Assembly (NCBI GenBank): GCA_012295275.1
Contig: CM022673.1
Location: 5,374,653-5,438,652, forward strand
Origin: Chrysomallon squamiferum
Taxonomy: Eukaryota > Mollusca > Gastropoda > Neomphalida > Peltospiridae
DNA length: 64,000 nucleotides
Reading direction: 5' to 3'
Shown here: positions 27,115-39,679 of the stretch, piece by piece
How the letters are laid out: every line of letters begins with the position of its first letter
How positions within the stretch are numbered: position 1 is the first letter of the stretch
Program-made: the position numbers and the translations under genes
The notes under the pieces: model-generated
The model's input: only the letters and a program-made list of their open reading frames with translations
Database searches by the model: none
What the model was told of the DNA's origin: nothing

Positions 27115-28205
27115 TGAGCGTTAACGTTGTGATTTAGAAATAATTCTTGTATTGCCAATAAAGCGTTAACTTTGTGATGCCGAAATAATTCTTGTATTGC
27201 CAATAAAGCGTTAACGTTGTGATTTAGAAATAATTCTTGTATTGCCAATAAAGCGTTAACTTTGTGATGCCGAAATAATTCTTGTATTGCCAATAAAGCG
27301 TTAACTTTGTGATGCCGAAATAATTCTTGTATTGACAATAAAGCGTTAACTTTGTGATGCAGAAATCATTCTTGTATTGACAGTAAAGCGTTAACTTTGT
27401 GATGCAGAAATAATTCTTGTATTGACAATAAAGCGTTAACTTTGTGATGCCATAATAATTCTTGTATTGACAATAAAGCGTTAACTTTGTGATGCCATAA
27501 TAATTCTTGTATTGACAATAAAGCGTTAACTTTGTGATGCCGAAATAATTCTTGTATTGACAATAAAGCGTTAACTTTGTGATGCCATAATAATTCTTGT
27601 ATTGACAATAAAGCGTTAACTTTGTGATGCAGAAATCATTCTTGTATTGACAATAAAGCGTTAACTTTGTGATTTAGAAATAATTCTTGTATTGACAATA
27701 AAGCGTTAACTTTGTGATGCCATAATAATTCTTGTATTGACAATAAAGCGTTAACTTTGTGATGCAGAAATCATTCTTGTATTGACAATAAAGCGTTAAC
27801 TTTGTGATTTAGAAATAATTCTTGTATTGACAATAAAGCGTTAACTTTGTGATGCCATAATAATTCTTGTATTGACAATAAAGCGTTAACGTTGTGATTT
27901 AGAAATAATTCTTGCATTGACAATAAAGCGTTAACTTTGTGATGCCGAAATAATTCTTGCATTGACAATAAAGCGTTAACTTTGTGATGCAGAAATAATT
28001 CTTGCATTGACAATAAAGCGTTAACTTTGTGATGCAGAAATAATTCTTGCATTGACAATAAAGCGTTAACTTTGTGATGCCGAAATAATTCTTGCATTGA
28101 CAATAAAGCGTTAACTTTGTGATGCAGAAATAATTCTTGCATTGACAATAAAGCGTTAACTTTGTGATGCAGAAATAATTCTTGCATTGACAATAAAGCA
28201 TTAAC
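27115..28205. repeat. 45-bp minisatellite, 24 units
   Basis: Unit of 45 bp containing AAGCGTTAAC, TTTGTGATG and ATTCTTGTATTGACAATA. I count 24 units in at least five variants, differing in the segment after GTGAT (TTAGAAATAATT, GCCGAAATAATT, GCAGAAATCATT, GCAGAAATAATT, GCCATAATAATT). The junction phrase also changes along the array: TATTGCC in the first four units, TATTGAC in the middle, CATTGAC in the last seven. Because 45 is divisible by three, several minus-strand frames stay open with a 15-residue period (SIQELFRHHKVNALL type). Confidence 0.97.
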
Positions 28206-29042
28206 TTATCTAATTTAATCTTATAATTAACATTTTTTAGATGCAGACCTTCTTATTTAATTATTTAAATGGTCGGTTACAAACAAATCCGGAACAGTTC
28301 ATTCATATAGTGACTGATGTAACAACATTAATATACATAAGTCTACTGAACTATATCTGTTGTTGTTTTAGCAGTTGGACTAATCGGAAATTGGATCAAA
28401 GGGGATTAAGTTATTATAACACGTATTATGACTTCCCGTTACTCTCAGAGATCTATATTTTATCATGAAAATGTCCATTCGCAATTTCTACCTGGCGTAA
28501 ACGTAACTGATATCTTACAGTTTTTAAATTTTATTATTATTATTATTTTTTTAAATTAAATTTATAAATATACTTCAGTGTGTTTTATCGGTGGGTTGGG
28601 GTTTTTTTTTGTTGTTGTTGTTGTTGTTGTTTTTGCTTTTACCCTCCCCCCCCCCCGCCCGAAGAAAATAAATAAATATAACTCAGAGTTAAATGCATTT
28701 TATAATATTTAATCCTAAACCATGTTTTATAGGTGGTAAACACATTCTGAATTGCATTTTTAGTAAACAAACGAGACATATTGTATTTCTTCATCTTTCT
28801 TCATATATATATATATATATATATATATTTTCATATATAAACAGACTGGGTTTATGACTGTATTTACATATCTTACCTACTAATCCATTTACATAGTTAA
28901 AACAACACAATTTATAGCATCGATGAACTAAGTCGTTGTACTTGAATTTTTTAAATAATTGTTTTGAAAGCATTATACTTAAAATTACACTGAATTTTAA
29001 TTATTTGTAATCACATATATCTTAACATTTCTTAAAATTCAA

Positions 29043-29110
<68 letters not shown>

Positions 29111-29400
29111 AATACAATAACGACTTTGCTAAAAACGATACCGTCTTTCTCCCTATTTTCCTTAAAAAATAAAAAATGTATTTATTTATTTTTATAACGA
29201 AAATGTTAGTCTGTAATTTTATTAACCGTAATACAGTTAAAACAGAAACTTTGAGTCACAAACGTATTGAACCAGTCTTAGCCGAACTCGTTCACTGTAT
29301 AAAGACAGCCATGCTCCTTTGTTTGCTTCGCGCAGTTGTTTGTAGGTAACTGCGCTATCGTAACGACCAATCAGTCTTTCCTGAACCAGTTGTGAATAGG
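28206..29400. other. AT-rich spacer with AT microsatellites
   Basis: Contains AT runs at about 28805-28828 and 29048-29106, a TTG run near 28609 and a C-rich patch near 28644. I see no gene. Confidence 0.6.
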
Positions 29401-29405
29401 TTAAA

Positions 29406-29413
29406 TATAAAAG
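29406..29413 (+). promoter_or_regulatory. Candidate TATA box for the single-pass membrane protein gene
   Basis: TATAAAAG, about 190 bp upstream of the start codon at 29601. The flanking 29.27-29.60 kb is noticeably less AT-rich than its surroundings, as expected for a promoter and 5' UTR. It would imply a 5' UTR of about 160 nt. Confidence 0.45.
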
Positions 29414-29600
29414 CAATTAACAGCGTAGCAGTAATTGTCAGGCGTATTTACTTCACGCGGCATATTGAATATGGATTTAAAGAAAGCTAGTGTGTTGTCA
29501 GTCGGGTTACTATTATTTCGTTCAGAGATCGGATTGTAGATTCGTGACCTCGACCTTTGTGTGGCTCTGGTTTATCAAAGGAAGCATGCCATACTGCTAG

Positions 29601-30164
29601 ATGAAGTCAGTACACAGCTATCTCTATGGATTTCTTCTGCTTTTATCATTGCTTCAGGTAAGTGAGATTTCGTTAATTCTTCTAGGTTAAGATCTTCAGA
29701 TTTCCGTTTTTAAAAGTTAAGACTGAAGAAGGTAATCAAAGTAATTTTTGTGCGCTTAGTGAATACAAGTTGCAAATTCAGCAAAAACAAAATCAACAAC
29801 AACAACAGCAACAACAATGAAATAAAAAAAAAATAAAAAAAATAAATAAATAAAAATAAAATATATTAAATAATAAAAAAAGGGTGTTTTATATTGTGTT
29901 ATATTTGTATATGTTGCAAAGCAATCACTACATCAGTGAAAACTAATGAATAACACTTCGGAAGAGAGAGAAGCAGTTAAAATCATAATGAGAATAATAA
30001 TCACAACGTATTCATTTGTTGACATTTATAATTAATCAAGGCTCGAAAAAAGCAAATAAGAAAAAAAGGAACAGGTAATTAGACTACAATTCGAATTTTG
30101 TTTATTTATTTTTTATTACGCCTATGGGTGCCGAAAACAAAAATAAAAATAAATTAAAAGATAA

Positions 30165-30225
<61 letters not shown>

Positions 30226-31073
30226 CAATTACTATAATTAACTTTATTATATAACTAGGTACCGAAACCAAATTAAACATTATAAGCTGTAAATCTGTAG
30301 ACATAGCTGTGTCTGTCTTTCCTGCCAAACACTCAGTTAAAAACTGAATGTATGTGACTCAGTTTTAAACAGTTACACATATTCTTCCTTCTAAAATATT
30401 TCCTATCACACACATGCCCTAACCCCCACTCCCCCCCCCAAAAAAAAAAACCCCACCAAAACAACCCACGATAAATATTTCCAAAATAGTGTTGTTTTTG
30501 TTTCCTTTATAAAAAAATAACACAAAAAACCCACACATGTACATACATGTATATGAATGATAAAGCTGTGACTCATGAATAAAATTAATTAAGGAAACTA
30601 AACATTCTGTTAATTATTTATTATTTTCCTCCGAGCGTTGCACGTTTTGGTAAGCTCACGAGGCGAGAGAAGTTGACGTCAGAAACAGTGAAGACAACAG
30701 TGAACCATTAACTGACAGTAAAACATTTCGCAAGACTGCGGTAACCAAGACACTCGAATCGACAGTCGTGACACGCAGTTTTCAATACAAAGACTGGTAT
30801 TAACTGGTCAGATACGCTTGACTGAGCTTCGTCTCTTTCAACATGGCAATAAAATAAGAGCAGCGACTGATGAATGAATGAATGAATAAATAAATAAATA
30901 AATAAATAAATAAATTAATTAATTAATTAATTAAATTAAATTAATTAAATTAAATTAAATTAAATTAAATCAAATTAAATCAAAATCAAATCAAATCATG
31001 TCAAATCAAATAAATAAATAAAACTAAATTAAATTAAATAAATCAAATCAAATCAAATCAAATAAATAAATAA

Positions 31074-31108
<35 letters not shown>

Positions 31109-31515
31109 AAAAAATCAAATCAAATAAGTAAATAAAGAAATAAAGAAAAAAAATAACGTCAATAACAACAACAACGGCAGCAGCAACAACAACAAAAACA
31201 ATAACAATAAATATAATAAATAAATAAATAAAAATAATAAAGGTCGATCAACAAAACCATTCTGCTAAATAAAAGCAACGAAGCAGATCTGTGTTACTAA
31301 TTATATTTCGGCATAGCAACCTAACAATAACATGCGCAAACTGTTCTCACTCGCCTGATCGATACTGGATTTCCACGGGTTAGCTCGCCTTTGTATTTCA
31401 GCTGTAGTTTGTAAAATGTCAAACTGATCTAAGAAAAGAAATTGCATGCCGACAGAGTGGTATAATTAGTTTGTGTTCTCTACATCATCAAGTACATTAT
31501 TTATTTTATTTTATT

Positions 31516-31546
<31 letters not shown>

Positions 31547-32338
31547 TTATTTATTTATTTTATTTTATTTTATTTTATTTACTTATTTATTTATTTTATT
31601 TTATTTTATTTTATTTTATTTTATTTTATTTTATTATTTATTTTATTTTATTTTATTTTATTTATTTATTTATTTATTTATGTATTTTTTGTTTATTTAT
31701 TTGTTTACAACAACAACAACAAAAAAAAAAAACCCTCGAAAAACAACCTAATAAATAAATAAATAAACATTTCTCTTTTTTTTTTCCTCTTTTTTTTTTT
31801 AATGTGGAAATGTAGCAAAGTCACATATCCCATTTCCGAAAACTTCCTGATATGGTGTAACCATAAGAAACTGTGAGGCTGGTTTGTGATAAGCTACTAG
31901 CTACATGCGGATAGCACGTTGCAAGCGTTCACGTTTCAATAAAATACGATAAACACAAGAGTGAGTCTGTCCGCATTTAAAACGTGCACCCGTGTGGTTA
32001 ACGATACATGCATAAACTCGGCCTTTTATTTAAATGAGTTTGTTTAACTTACTGAAAAGAATTTGTAAACTTCCAGTGGGGTAGCGTGGGTGGGGCACAC
32101 CATTCTTGGGTTCACTAATGCACTAATGGAAGGGACTCGGGGATTGGGGGTGCAATACATTTGCATTGCCTTAGCAGCTGGTGAACTCTCTAGCACATTC
32201 ATATGCACGTACTATACAATCTTCTTCTTTTTCAAACCCGTTCATACTCCGTCTACTATTAGATCGAACCCAATGAGCTAACTTCGCTTTGTTCTTCAGC
32301 ACAATGATGTATTGCTTCTCTTGATTTTTTATTAATAT

Positions 32339-32373
<35 letters not shown>

Positions 32374-32855
32374 TTTGTTGATCTGGCATTTTTATTAACG
32401 ATCTGCTACGTATTGGCTTAAGCTTTACAAACATTTTTTTTTTTTTTTTAAATTCTCAATCTCATCTATGATCCTAATCTTACCTGCAAACAAAATTGTC
32501 ATATATGAAAATAACGTTAGATTATGTTGTTGGTTTTTTTGGAATGAATAATAGGCTGAAAGCTTCTGATGTCTGCAAGTCTAGTTGTCCCACTCTCCAC
32601 TTCGTGTAAAGCAAATATGTGACTTACTGAATAACGCTGTAACGGTTGTATGTTGTGTGTTTATGTCTCTTCCTATATCAATGACAAAAATAATGTATCA
32701 TTATCTGTAAACATTGATGACTTACATGACACACCCACAAACACACACACACAGACACACACACACACGCATATGCACACGCACACGAACACACACACAT
32801 ATAAACACACAAACACACACACACACAAACACATACACACACGCACACACACATA

Positions 32856-32890
<35 letters not shown>

Positions 32891-34821
32891 TGTCTACAAA
32901 GGTATTCGACTCTGTCAGTTTAATTTTGTTTGCAGACTGCTCAGTCGTGTGTGGATCCAACAGGCGTCAGCTGTCTTTGGTATTTTTGGTAAGAATTAAT
33001 TAAATGTATTTCATTTTTAAAATTTATATTCATTATTTATTTATCAGATCATTTTTATTTCGCCTCTCAGTTGCTTTTTTATTCTTAATTATATTAAAAA
33101 TGATTTTTTTTTTTTTTTTTTTTTTTTGTGAAAAGCAAAGGGAAGATATAAAGTAAATACAAATGTTTATGTAGTTAATTTCTGACGTTTCGCTTTATAG
33201 TACAATAATAAAATAAAAAAATTAAATTTATTTATTTATTTTATTTTATTTTAATTTTTTTTTTTTTTTTTTGCAGGTTTATTCTTTTCTGGACTGGGAT
33301 AGGAATTTTCGTTATTGTTGTCTGCTTGGTGAACAAATGTCAACAGAAGTTAAATAAGATAGACGACATTTTTCTCACAGGTAAAAAACGAACAAACAAA
33401 CAAACAAGTAAATAAATAATAGAGGGATATTACTTATAATCAGGTCTAACATTTACAACAATCAAAATGCAAAAATCAAAAATCAGTTTTAGGCTTTGAC
33501 GAGTAATTTGCTTTTCTAAGGGATAGGCCTGTAAACAAACAAAAAAACAACAACAAAAAACTAAAAACTAAACCAAGCCAGCAAAAAGACACATCTTTTC
33601 TTTATCCCGTTCTAACAAATATAGAATCCCCACCACTATAAAATAATATAAAAATAACTATGATCACGATGGTACTAAATACAAGCATAAAGCATTGAAA
33701 TGTTCATTTATTTATCTATCGTTATTTCTTTCAAAATTATGTTAAGGGCTAGAGGCTATTTTTGTGTCTAAAGCACGAAACAATAAAAAATACCCACATT
33801 ATTATCAACATTATTATTATATTTGTCTTTTGATTACTAACAGATAAGCCTCGCCTGCTGATAAAACAATGACAGAATACGGTCAAACCTCTTTATAACA
33901 ATGTGCTCAAGTGTTTTTCCTGTGCTCAAATATCATAATTTTCTAGACGTTTATGGCTTAGTTACATAGCTGACAACACTAACTAATAACAAGAAAATAT
34001 TTTTGAATGTTTCAGATGAAAAAAAAGTCAAACAAAAGACAGTTATTCAGCAGATTATTTGTCCAGACGAAAAGGATAAGTTTAATAATAAAGACAACGC
34101 GTCTACATCGACATCCGAGACAGGGAGTAGATCGTCGACACCTGAGACAGTGAGTAGATCGTCGACACCTGCTCATCAGACAAAGAATGATCTGGGCACC
34201 GGTGTCAGCGAAAAAGCGACCGATGACCGGAAGTGGACACTACCGGTGTCATATTACCAGTCGCACGAAGTAAATGAACTAAATCCTGACTTAGAAAACA
34301 TATCACAGTCTGTTACGCAACAGAACTTCGTCAGAACTTCGTATCACGAAGGGACACTGAAATACAATTCAAGTCATTTGAACTACTCGTCTGCGCACTT
34401 TCATCAAGAAGTCAAACCTGATAACCCTCCAGGACAGCTGTATGTACAGTCGTTAGTGAGAGAAGAAACACGTTTCGACAGCAGCGATTCCACGGATGTG
34501 AAACACAAGGACAGTGCCAAATATAAAGATGCGGAGATATCCTCCTATGATAAAAATATAGAGAGTAGGTTTGTAGCAAAAGTGTTGGCTTTAGAATCCA
34601 GAGATTTTAGCGATAGAGGCGTGATAAATGAAACCCCCTTTCTTACCAATTACCGGGATCTAAGTCCAGATGTCGCTAATAACGAGAGCGATAAAAGAAA
34701 CGAAAGAAACGTAGTCTTCTCAAAACAGAACTACGAAATAACGATACCCGGAGAAATTGAAGAACTGGAAATGACGTCAAACACTAGCGCCACCGGAAAT
34801 GACGAATCTGTTTCCCGCTGA
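29601..34821 (+). CDS. Small type I single-pass membrane protein with long Ser/Thr-rich cytoplasmic tail, 4 exons
   Basis: Exons 29601-29657, 32936-32988, 33277-33380 and 34016-34821 join to 1020 nt (339 residues). Exon 1 is a signal peptide (MKSVHSYLYGFLLLLSLLQ). Exon 2 gives a very short ectodomain with two cysteines (TAQSCVDPTGVSCLWYFW). Exon 3 is one membrane span (ILFWTGIGIFVIVVCLV) followed by a basic stop-transfer stretch (NKCQQKLNK). Exon 4 is a hydrophilic tail of about 270 residues, rich in Ser, Thr, Asp and Glu, with a duplicated SRSSTPET-like segment near its start. The LWYFWF entry into the membrane is faintly like the WBP1/VOPP1 group, but I see no clear PPxY motif, so I assign no family. 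The minimal ectodomain suggests an adaptor or scaffold more than a receptor; this is inference. A broken copy of the last exon lies at 51262-51395. Confidence 0.8.
30165..30223. repeat. AAT microsatellite in intron 1 of the membrane protein gene
   Basis: About 19 AAT units; a poly-Leu open frame on the minus strand is an artefact. Confidence 0.95.
30870..31240. repeat. AAAT/AATT/AAATC low-complexity block
   Basis: Shifting tetra- and pentanucleotide units (AATA, TTAA, AAATT, AAATC) in intron 1 of the membrane protein gene, followed by CAA units. Confidence 0.9.
31497..31760. repeat. Poly-T and TTTTA/TTTA low-complexity block
   Basis: Poly-T (31513-31540) followed by TTTTA and TTTA units and a CAACAA/poly-A end. 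The Phe/Tyr/Leu open frames are artefacts. Confidence 0.92.
32733..32888. repeat. CA microsatellite upstream of exon 2
   Basis: Imperfect CA array of about 155 bp ending 47 bp before the acceptor of exon 2 (32936) of the membrane protein gene. Confidence 0.93.
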
Positions 34822-34899
34822 CGTCGCTAATACTGTGCTCCTGTTATGTGTGAACTTCAAAAGCAGACAAAAAAAAAATAATAATAATAATAATAAAAA

Positions 34900-34954
<55 letters not shown>

Positions 34955-35277
34955 TAAAATAAAATAAAATAAAATAAAATGACAATAAAAATATAAATAA
35001 TAGTAATAATAATAATAAAGAAAAAATAGAAAGAAAGAAAAATGATTATACCATGGCCATATTAAGTAACTATAGGCCTAAAACACTTTGTGAAGAGAAC
35101 TTCGCAAATGATGATTCGATAAACCAAGTGGAAATAATATTAAACATATCATTTAATTCATTCTCTTTATTATATGTATCAAAATATTATAGATAAAGTT
35201 ATGATTCAATATCACAAGTGTCAATTTTAATTACGTGCTTGACCTGAACAAATTCATGTAACTTTATTTATAGAAAA

Positions 35278-35316
<39 letters not shown>

Positions 35317-36570
35317 CAACAACACAAAATACTTTGTTTTAAACGTTTTAATGAGAAAGTAAAGTAATAAAAAAATAAAAAATAAATAAAATAAATAAAA
35401 TAAAATAAAATAAAATAAAATAAATGTATTATGAATAAATAAAGAAAGAAAACTAAGAAGAAAAATAAGAAATAGAAAACAGGAAGGGGAAATAATCTCT
35501 GCTACTTACTTTACAAGAGTTACTCTTCAATATTAAATTGTTTTTTATTTATTTATTAATTTACTCAGACAGATTTTTTTCATTGTTTATGTAGCTGTTT
35601 ATTTATTTATACATTATTTGATCTAGTTATTAATTTAGTCATATAGATTTCCTTGACTGCTCATGAACCTGTTTATTTATTTATACATTATTAGTTCATT
35701 CATTTATCTATAAATTCCTTTCTTTATTTTATTTATTTTTAAAAATTACAAACTAAAATTTATAATTATTTTGCATAAATTTATACTTTAATAAACAGTA
35801 AAAATATATTAGACATCTCTAATTACTTAAGAATAAAAATTAACATCTTCTGTCCACATTGTATATAAAAATTTAACACAGCTGTCAGTTATATTTATAA
35901 ATATTCAGAAATAACCCAGGAAGCTGACAAACCTCATATTAGAGGTTGCCAAATGGATATTAGTTACAGACAGGCCATGACATGTAAAATACACCGACTG
36001 CTCAACATAATGTTATTTCAAACACAAAACTTTGCAAGGATTGTTTTCATTATTTACAGAAAAACAACGTTGACAAATCCAGTGTCAGAAAATGTTGATA
36101 AAAATAATAAATGCATAAACAGTACTGATCAGTACACAACAGAAACTGACAAATATATGAATGAATGAATTATATATTTTATTTATATTTAACAGAGATC
36201 ATAGAAGTATATTTAAAACTGCATAGCATATAATACACAAACACCATAAGGCATTGTATGTTGATATTACCAACTAACGTGACTGAAGGCTTTGATAGAA
36301 AAAAATATTCGCCGACACTGAGAAGAAGTAGAAAAATTAAAAAGAAACGTGTGTTAACACATCAAAACACATAAAAACGTATACATAATGTAGATATATA
36401 AAAAACATAGATATAATCATAAACACAAACACACACACACACACACAGACACACACACACACACACACACACTTAAAAACATATATATATAAACATAAAA
36501 AATAATTTCCTATAAAAAGGAAGGTACATTTTTGGCCGGTTACTAAGAATTGTCAAAACGTATAAAAATA
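34822..36570. other. Gene-free flank between membrane protein gene and glycosyltransferase copy 1
   Basis: AT-rich, with AAT (34879-34951), AAAAT, CAG (35282-35308) and CA (36428-36471) repeats. It is duplicated at 51396-52900 with several internal deletions, for example about 128 bp corresponding to roughly 35880-36005. Confidence 0.65.
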
Positions 36571-36578
36571 AAAGAAAA

Positions 36579-36617
<39 letters not shown>

Positions 36618-36625
36618 CATTATTA

Positions 36626-36679
<54 letters not shown>

Positions 36680-36712
36680 TATTATTATTATTCATATTAT
36701 TATTATTATTAA
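36571..36712. repeat. ATT microsatellite
   Basis: About 140 bp of ATT with ATC interruptions just downstream of glycosyltransferase copy 1. The equivalent place in unit 3 (52943-52987) is much shorter. Confidence 0.95.
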
Positions 36713-39411
36713 GCAAATTAGATTATAGATCATATAAGCCTTATAAAGAAGTAGAAATCCTATAAGCATGTATATTTATATAATCTAAACATGAGAGGAC
36801 TACATTACAAAGTGTCTTCATTTATAATGGCTGACGTATTGTAATATATGTGTCTAAATATCGAACCCACGGTAGTATTCCAAGTCTTAATGTCCTCTGC
36901 GTTATGTTCTGTTCCATGTTTTCTAATCCACAAATGGACAATGTAGTTGTTTTCCTTCCAGTCATAAAGTTTGCCAACCTCGTACAACTGGAGAAGTTCC
37001 ATCCAGTTAGGTCGATGTAAAGATTTTTGTTCGGTGTGTATTAAGTTTTTATATTCTTTGGCTAGTCTCGCCGGTAAATACACAGAATGTTCTGCCCATT
37101 GTTGGTCTTGGAAAGTCTTGTATTTTGTATGCCAGATCTTGAGGAAGTCTGCCCAAGCCTTTGCAATGATTACACCATTACATAAACCACTGTCGTGTTC
37201 GTAACCCATCACCATTTCGTATTTCAACAACGGGTCCAGAGATTTGACGGCCATAGCGTCAAGATCAAGATATATCCCGCCGAACTCCATAACAGCCTCG
37301 AGGCGTACAATGTCAGTGGCGTGTTCAGAAACCTGAATGGGATTCCCATAAATTTGCGTTGGCGTATCTCGGTAGATTAAGATAATCTCTGGGACTTTTT
37401 GTCGCATTTCTTTGAAATAGTCTCCCTCCGGAACCATATCCAACCAGAAAAAGATTCTGTCTGGTTTGATGAATTTGTAGGCAGCTAAAATAGCTAACAT
37501 ATGATGAAAGCGAAAATGGTTTTTCTTTTGGCCGCCATACCACGTAAAATGAACTAAGCGTGGAATGACTCGTTCCGTGTGTTCGATATTCTTGGAGTAT
37601 CTGACTGGTAAATTTAACTTTTCGTTAAAAGTCGTGTTTCTGACGTAAGTATAAAACGGATCAGTCGCTTTTTTCTTGCAAATATTTGTCTTCACATATA
37701 ACTTTTTACTCGCTGAATCTGACGGTTTAACTTTCTCTGGTGTAGCGATGTCAGAATTTCCGTAATAAATATATCTGAATATAGAACCAGCCGTCGTGTT
37801 CCACGTTTTAATATCGGTCGGATTATGCTCTATCCCGTGTTGGCGAATCCACAGATGAACAATGTAGTTGTTCTCTTTGTAGTTGAAGAGATTTCCATCT
37901 TTATACAGCATCTTCGCTTCCTCGGGCGTATAATTCGGTCTATGAAACGATTTCTCTTCTGTATGTATTAACTTAGGATATTTCAAGGCCAGGATCGCCA
38001 AGACCTGTACTGAATGATACTGCCACTGGTTATCATCGAACGTTTTGTATGCTTCGTGCCAAATCTTTAAGAATTCTGCCCACTTGACGCCAATGATAAC
38101 TCCGTTGCAAAGCGCATCCTTCCCTTCGTATCCCATCACCACGTCGTATTTAAGAAGAGGATCCAAAGGCTTGACGACAATAGCATCCAGGTCGAAGTAC
38201 ATTCCGCCATATTCCAAAATGGCTTCCAGACGTACGATATCGGTAATGTGTTCGGCGACTTTCACAGGTCGACCATATATTTCTTTTGGAGTTTTGCGAT
38301 GGATCAGAAACAGTTCTGGAACCTTTTCTTTTAATTCCTTGAAATAATATCCTTCTGGAATAAGATCAAACCAAAAATAAATCCGTTCCGGTTTCACAAA
38401 TTTATGGGCAGCTAGAATGCTGATCAGGTGGTGAAATCGGAAATGGTTTTTCTGGGGCCCACCAAACCACGTGAAGTGCACCAATGACGGTATTACTCTT
38501 TTATCGTGAACGATATTCTTGTTTGTGTTGACAGGAGAATTGAGCATTTTATAGAACGTGTCATTACGTTTGTATGCAGTTTTGAAGTGTCATTTCTGAA
38601 AAAGAAATCAATTGAAAAAAAATAAAAATACCAGTTACAGAAGTATGCGAGAGAAATAAGACGCAAGCAAAACTAAAAATAATATTAGTACCTTGAAACT
38701 TAACTCATGTATAACAAATATCTAAAAAGATAGTAAATGAAATACATATAACATATTTTGGCTATAATAATAAAATTAAAAATCTTCGAGTTATTCAAAG
38801 TAGATTTCAGCAGTTTAAATTTTATATAAGCTTTACATTAAAGATAGTGTAAATTGATTTTTTATATCTGGAAAGAATTACTTTATTTGTTACTAGCTAC
38901 CCATTTAAGCGAGTGTAATAGTAATAAAAATGAATGGAAGCTGACATTTTTCTTGACCTCATTATGTAGATTAGAAATAAATTTCACAACATTAAATTTC
39001 TTACTTCTGAGTGTCTTGTCAGTGGTAGTTTCTCCCAGAGTTATGTACATATATTTTACTTTTGTGTTGTCTATGAAGAACATATAAACAGTAAGAAGAA
39101 GAGCGGCAGCGAAAAACAGAATCGCAAAGAAAAGTCGATTCACTCGAAACAGTGAAGCTTTTGGGTTACCTGCAAAAACAAAAATTAAATATGTTAAATC
39201 ACGTTATCATCAATCTAAAAATAATATAAAGGATTGGCTTTTTATGTTTAATTTAGGTTCGTCTGCAGTTATTTCCTGCGAAATAAAATATTACTCAAGA
39301 ACGCAGAAATAGGTGGGGTATTTATTTATTTATTTCGGTATTTATTTATTTTTCCATTATATATTATTGGCAGGTTAATGTTACTTTCTGTTTCAAAATA
39401 GCTTTTTCTCT

Positions 39412-39414
<3 letters not shown>

Positions 39415-39504
<90 letters not shown>
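39415..39504. repeat. GA microsatellite in intron 1 of glycosyltransferase copy 1
   Basis: About 88 bp of GA. The orthologous place in unit 2 (47978-48048) also has a GA run, with different flanking repeats. Confidence 0.95.
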
Positions 39505-39506
<2 letters not shown>

Positions 39507-39679
39507 TGTAATATATTAATGAACAATGTAATGTTTATGAAACAGTTTCCTATTTGTTAATATGTCAAAATGACCACGGCTTTTACTAAATATTCTACAT
39601 CTTTTTCTCACGAGTGGGAGGGAATATTTAATACATATTTTATTTCTAAACAATTTACTGCAGTGTTATATTCACTCGA

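Noticed and set aside
27108-28201. Long minus-strand open frames with a 15-residue period (SIQELFRHHKVNALL) as a repeat protein
   Set aside because: A 45-bp unit without a stop leaves a frame open by arithmetic; a second overlapping frame is open too. There is no start context, splice site or non-repeat domain.
27115-28205. CRISPR-like array
   Set aside because: The units are contiguous variants with no unique spacers, and the DNA is eukaryotic.
32090-32281. 63-codon open frame in intron 1 of the membrane protein gene as an extra exon
   Set aside because: No recognisable motif, and the four-exon model is already in frame without it.
36971-38347. Plus-strand open frames opposite the glycosyltransferase exons (also at 46564-46866 and 53125-53319)
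   Set aside because: Antisense shadows of the conserved minus-strand coding sequence.
39005-39143. GTG in place of ATG in the anchor exon of copy 1 as a start-loss mutation
   Set aside because: The frame is open through the acceptor and a conserved upstream ATG-A exon joins in phase, so this Met is internal.
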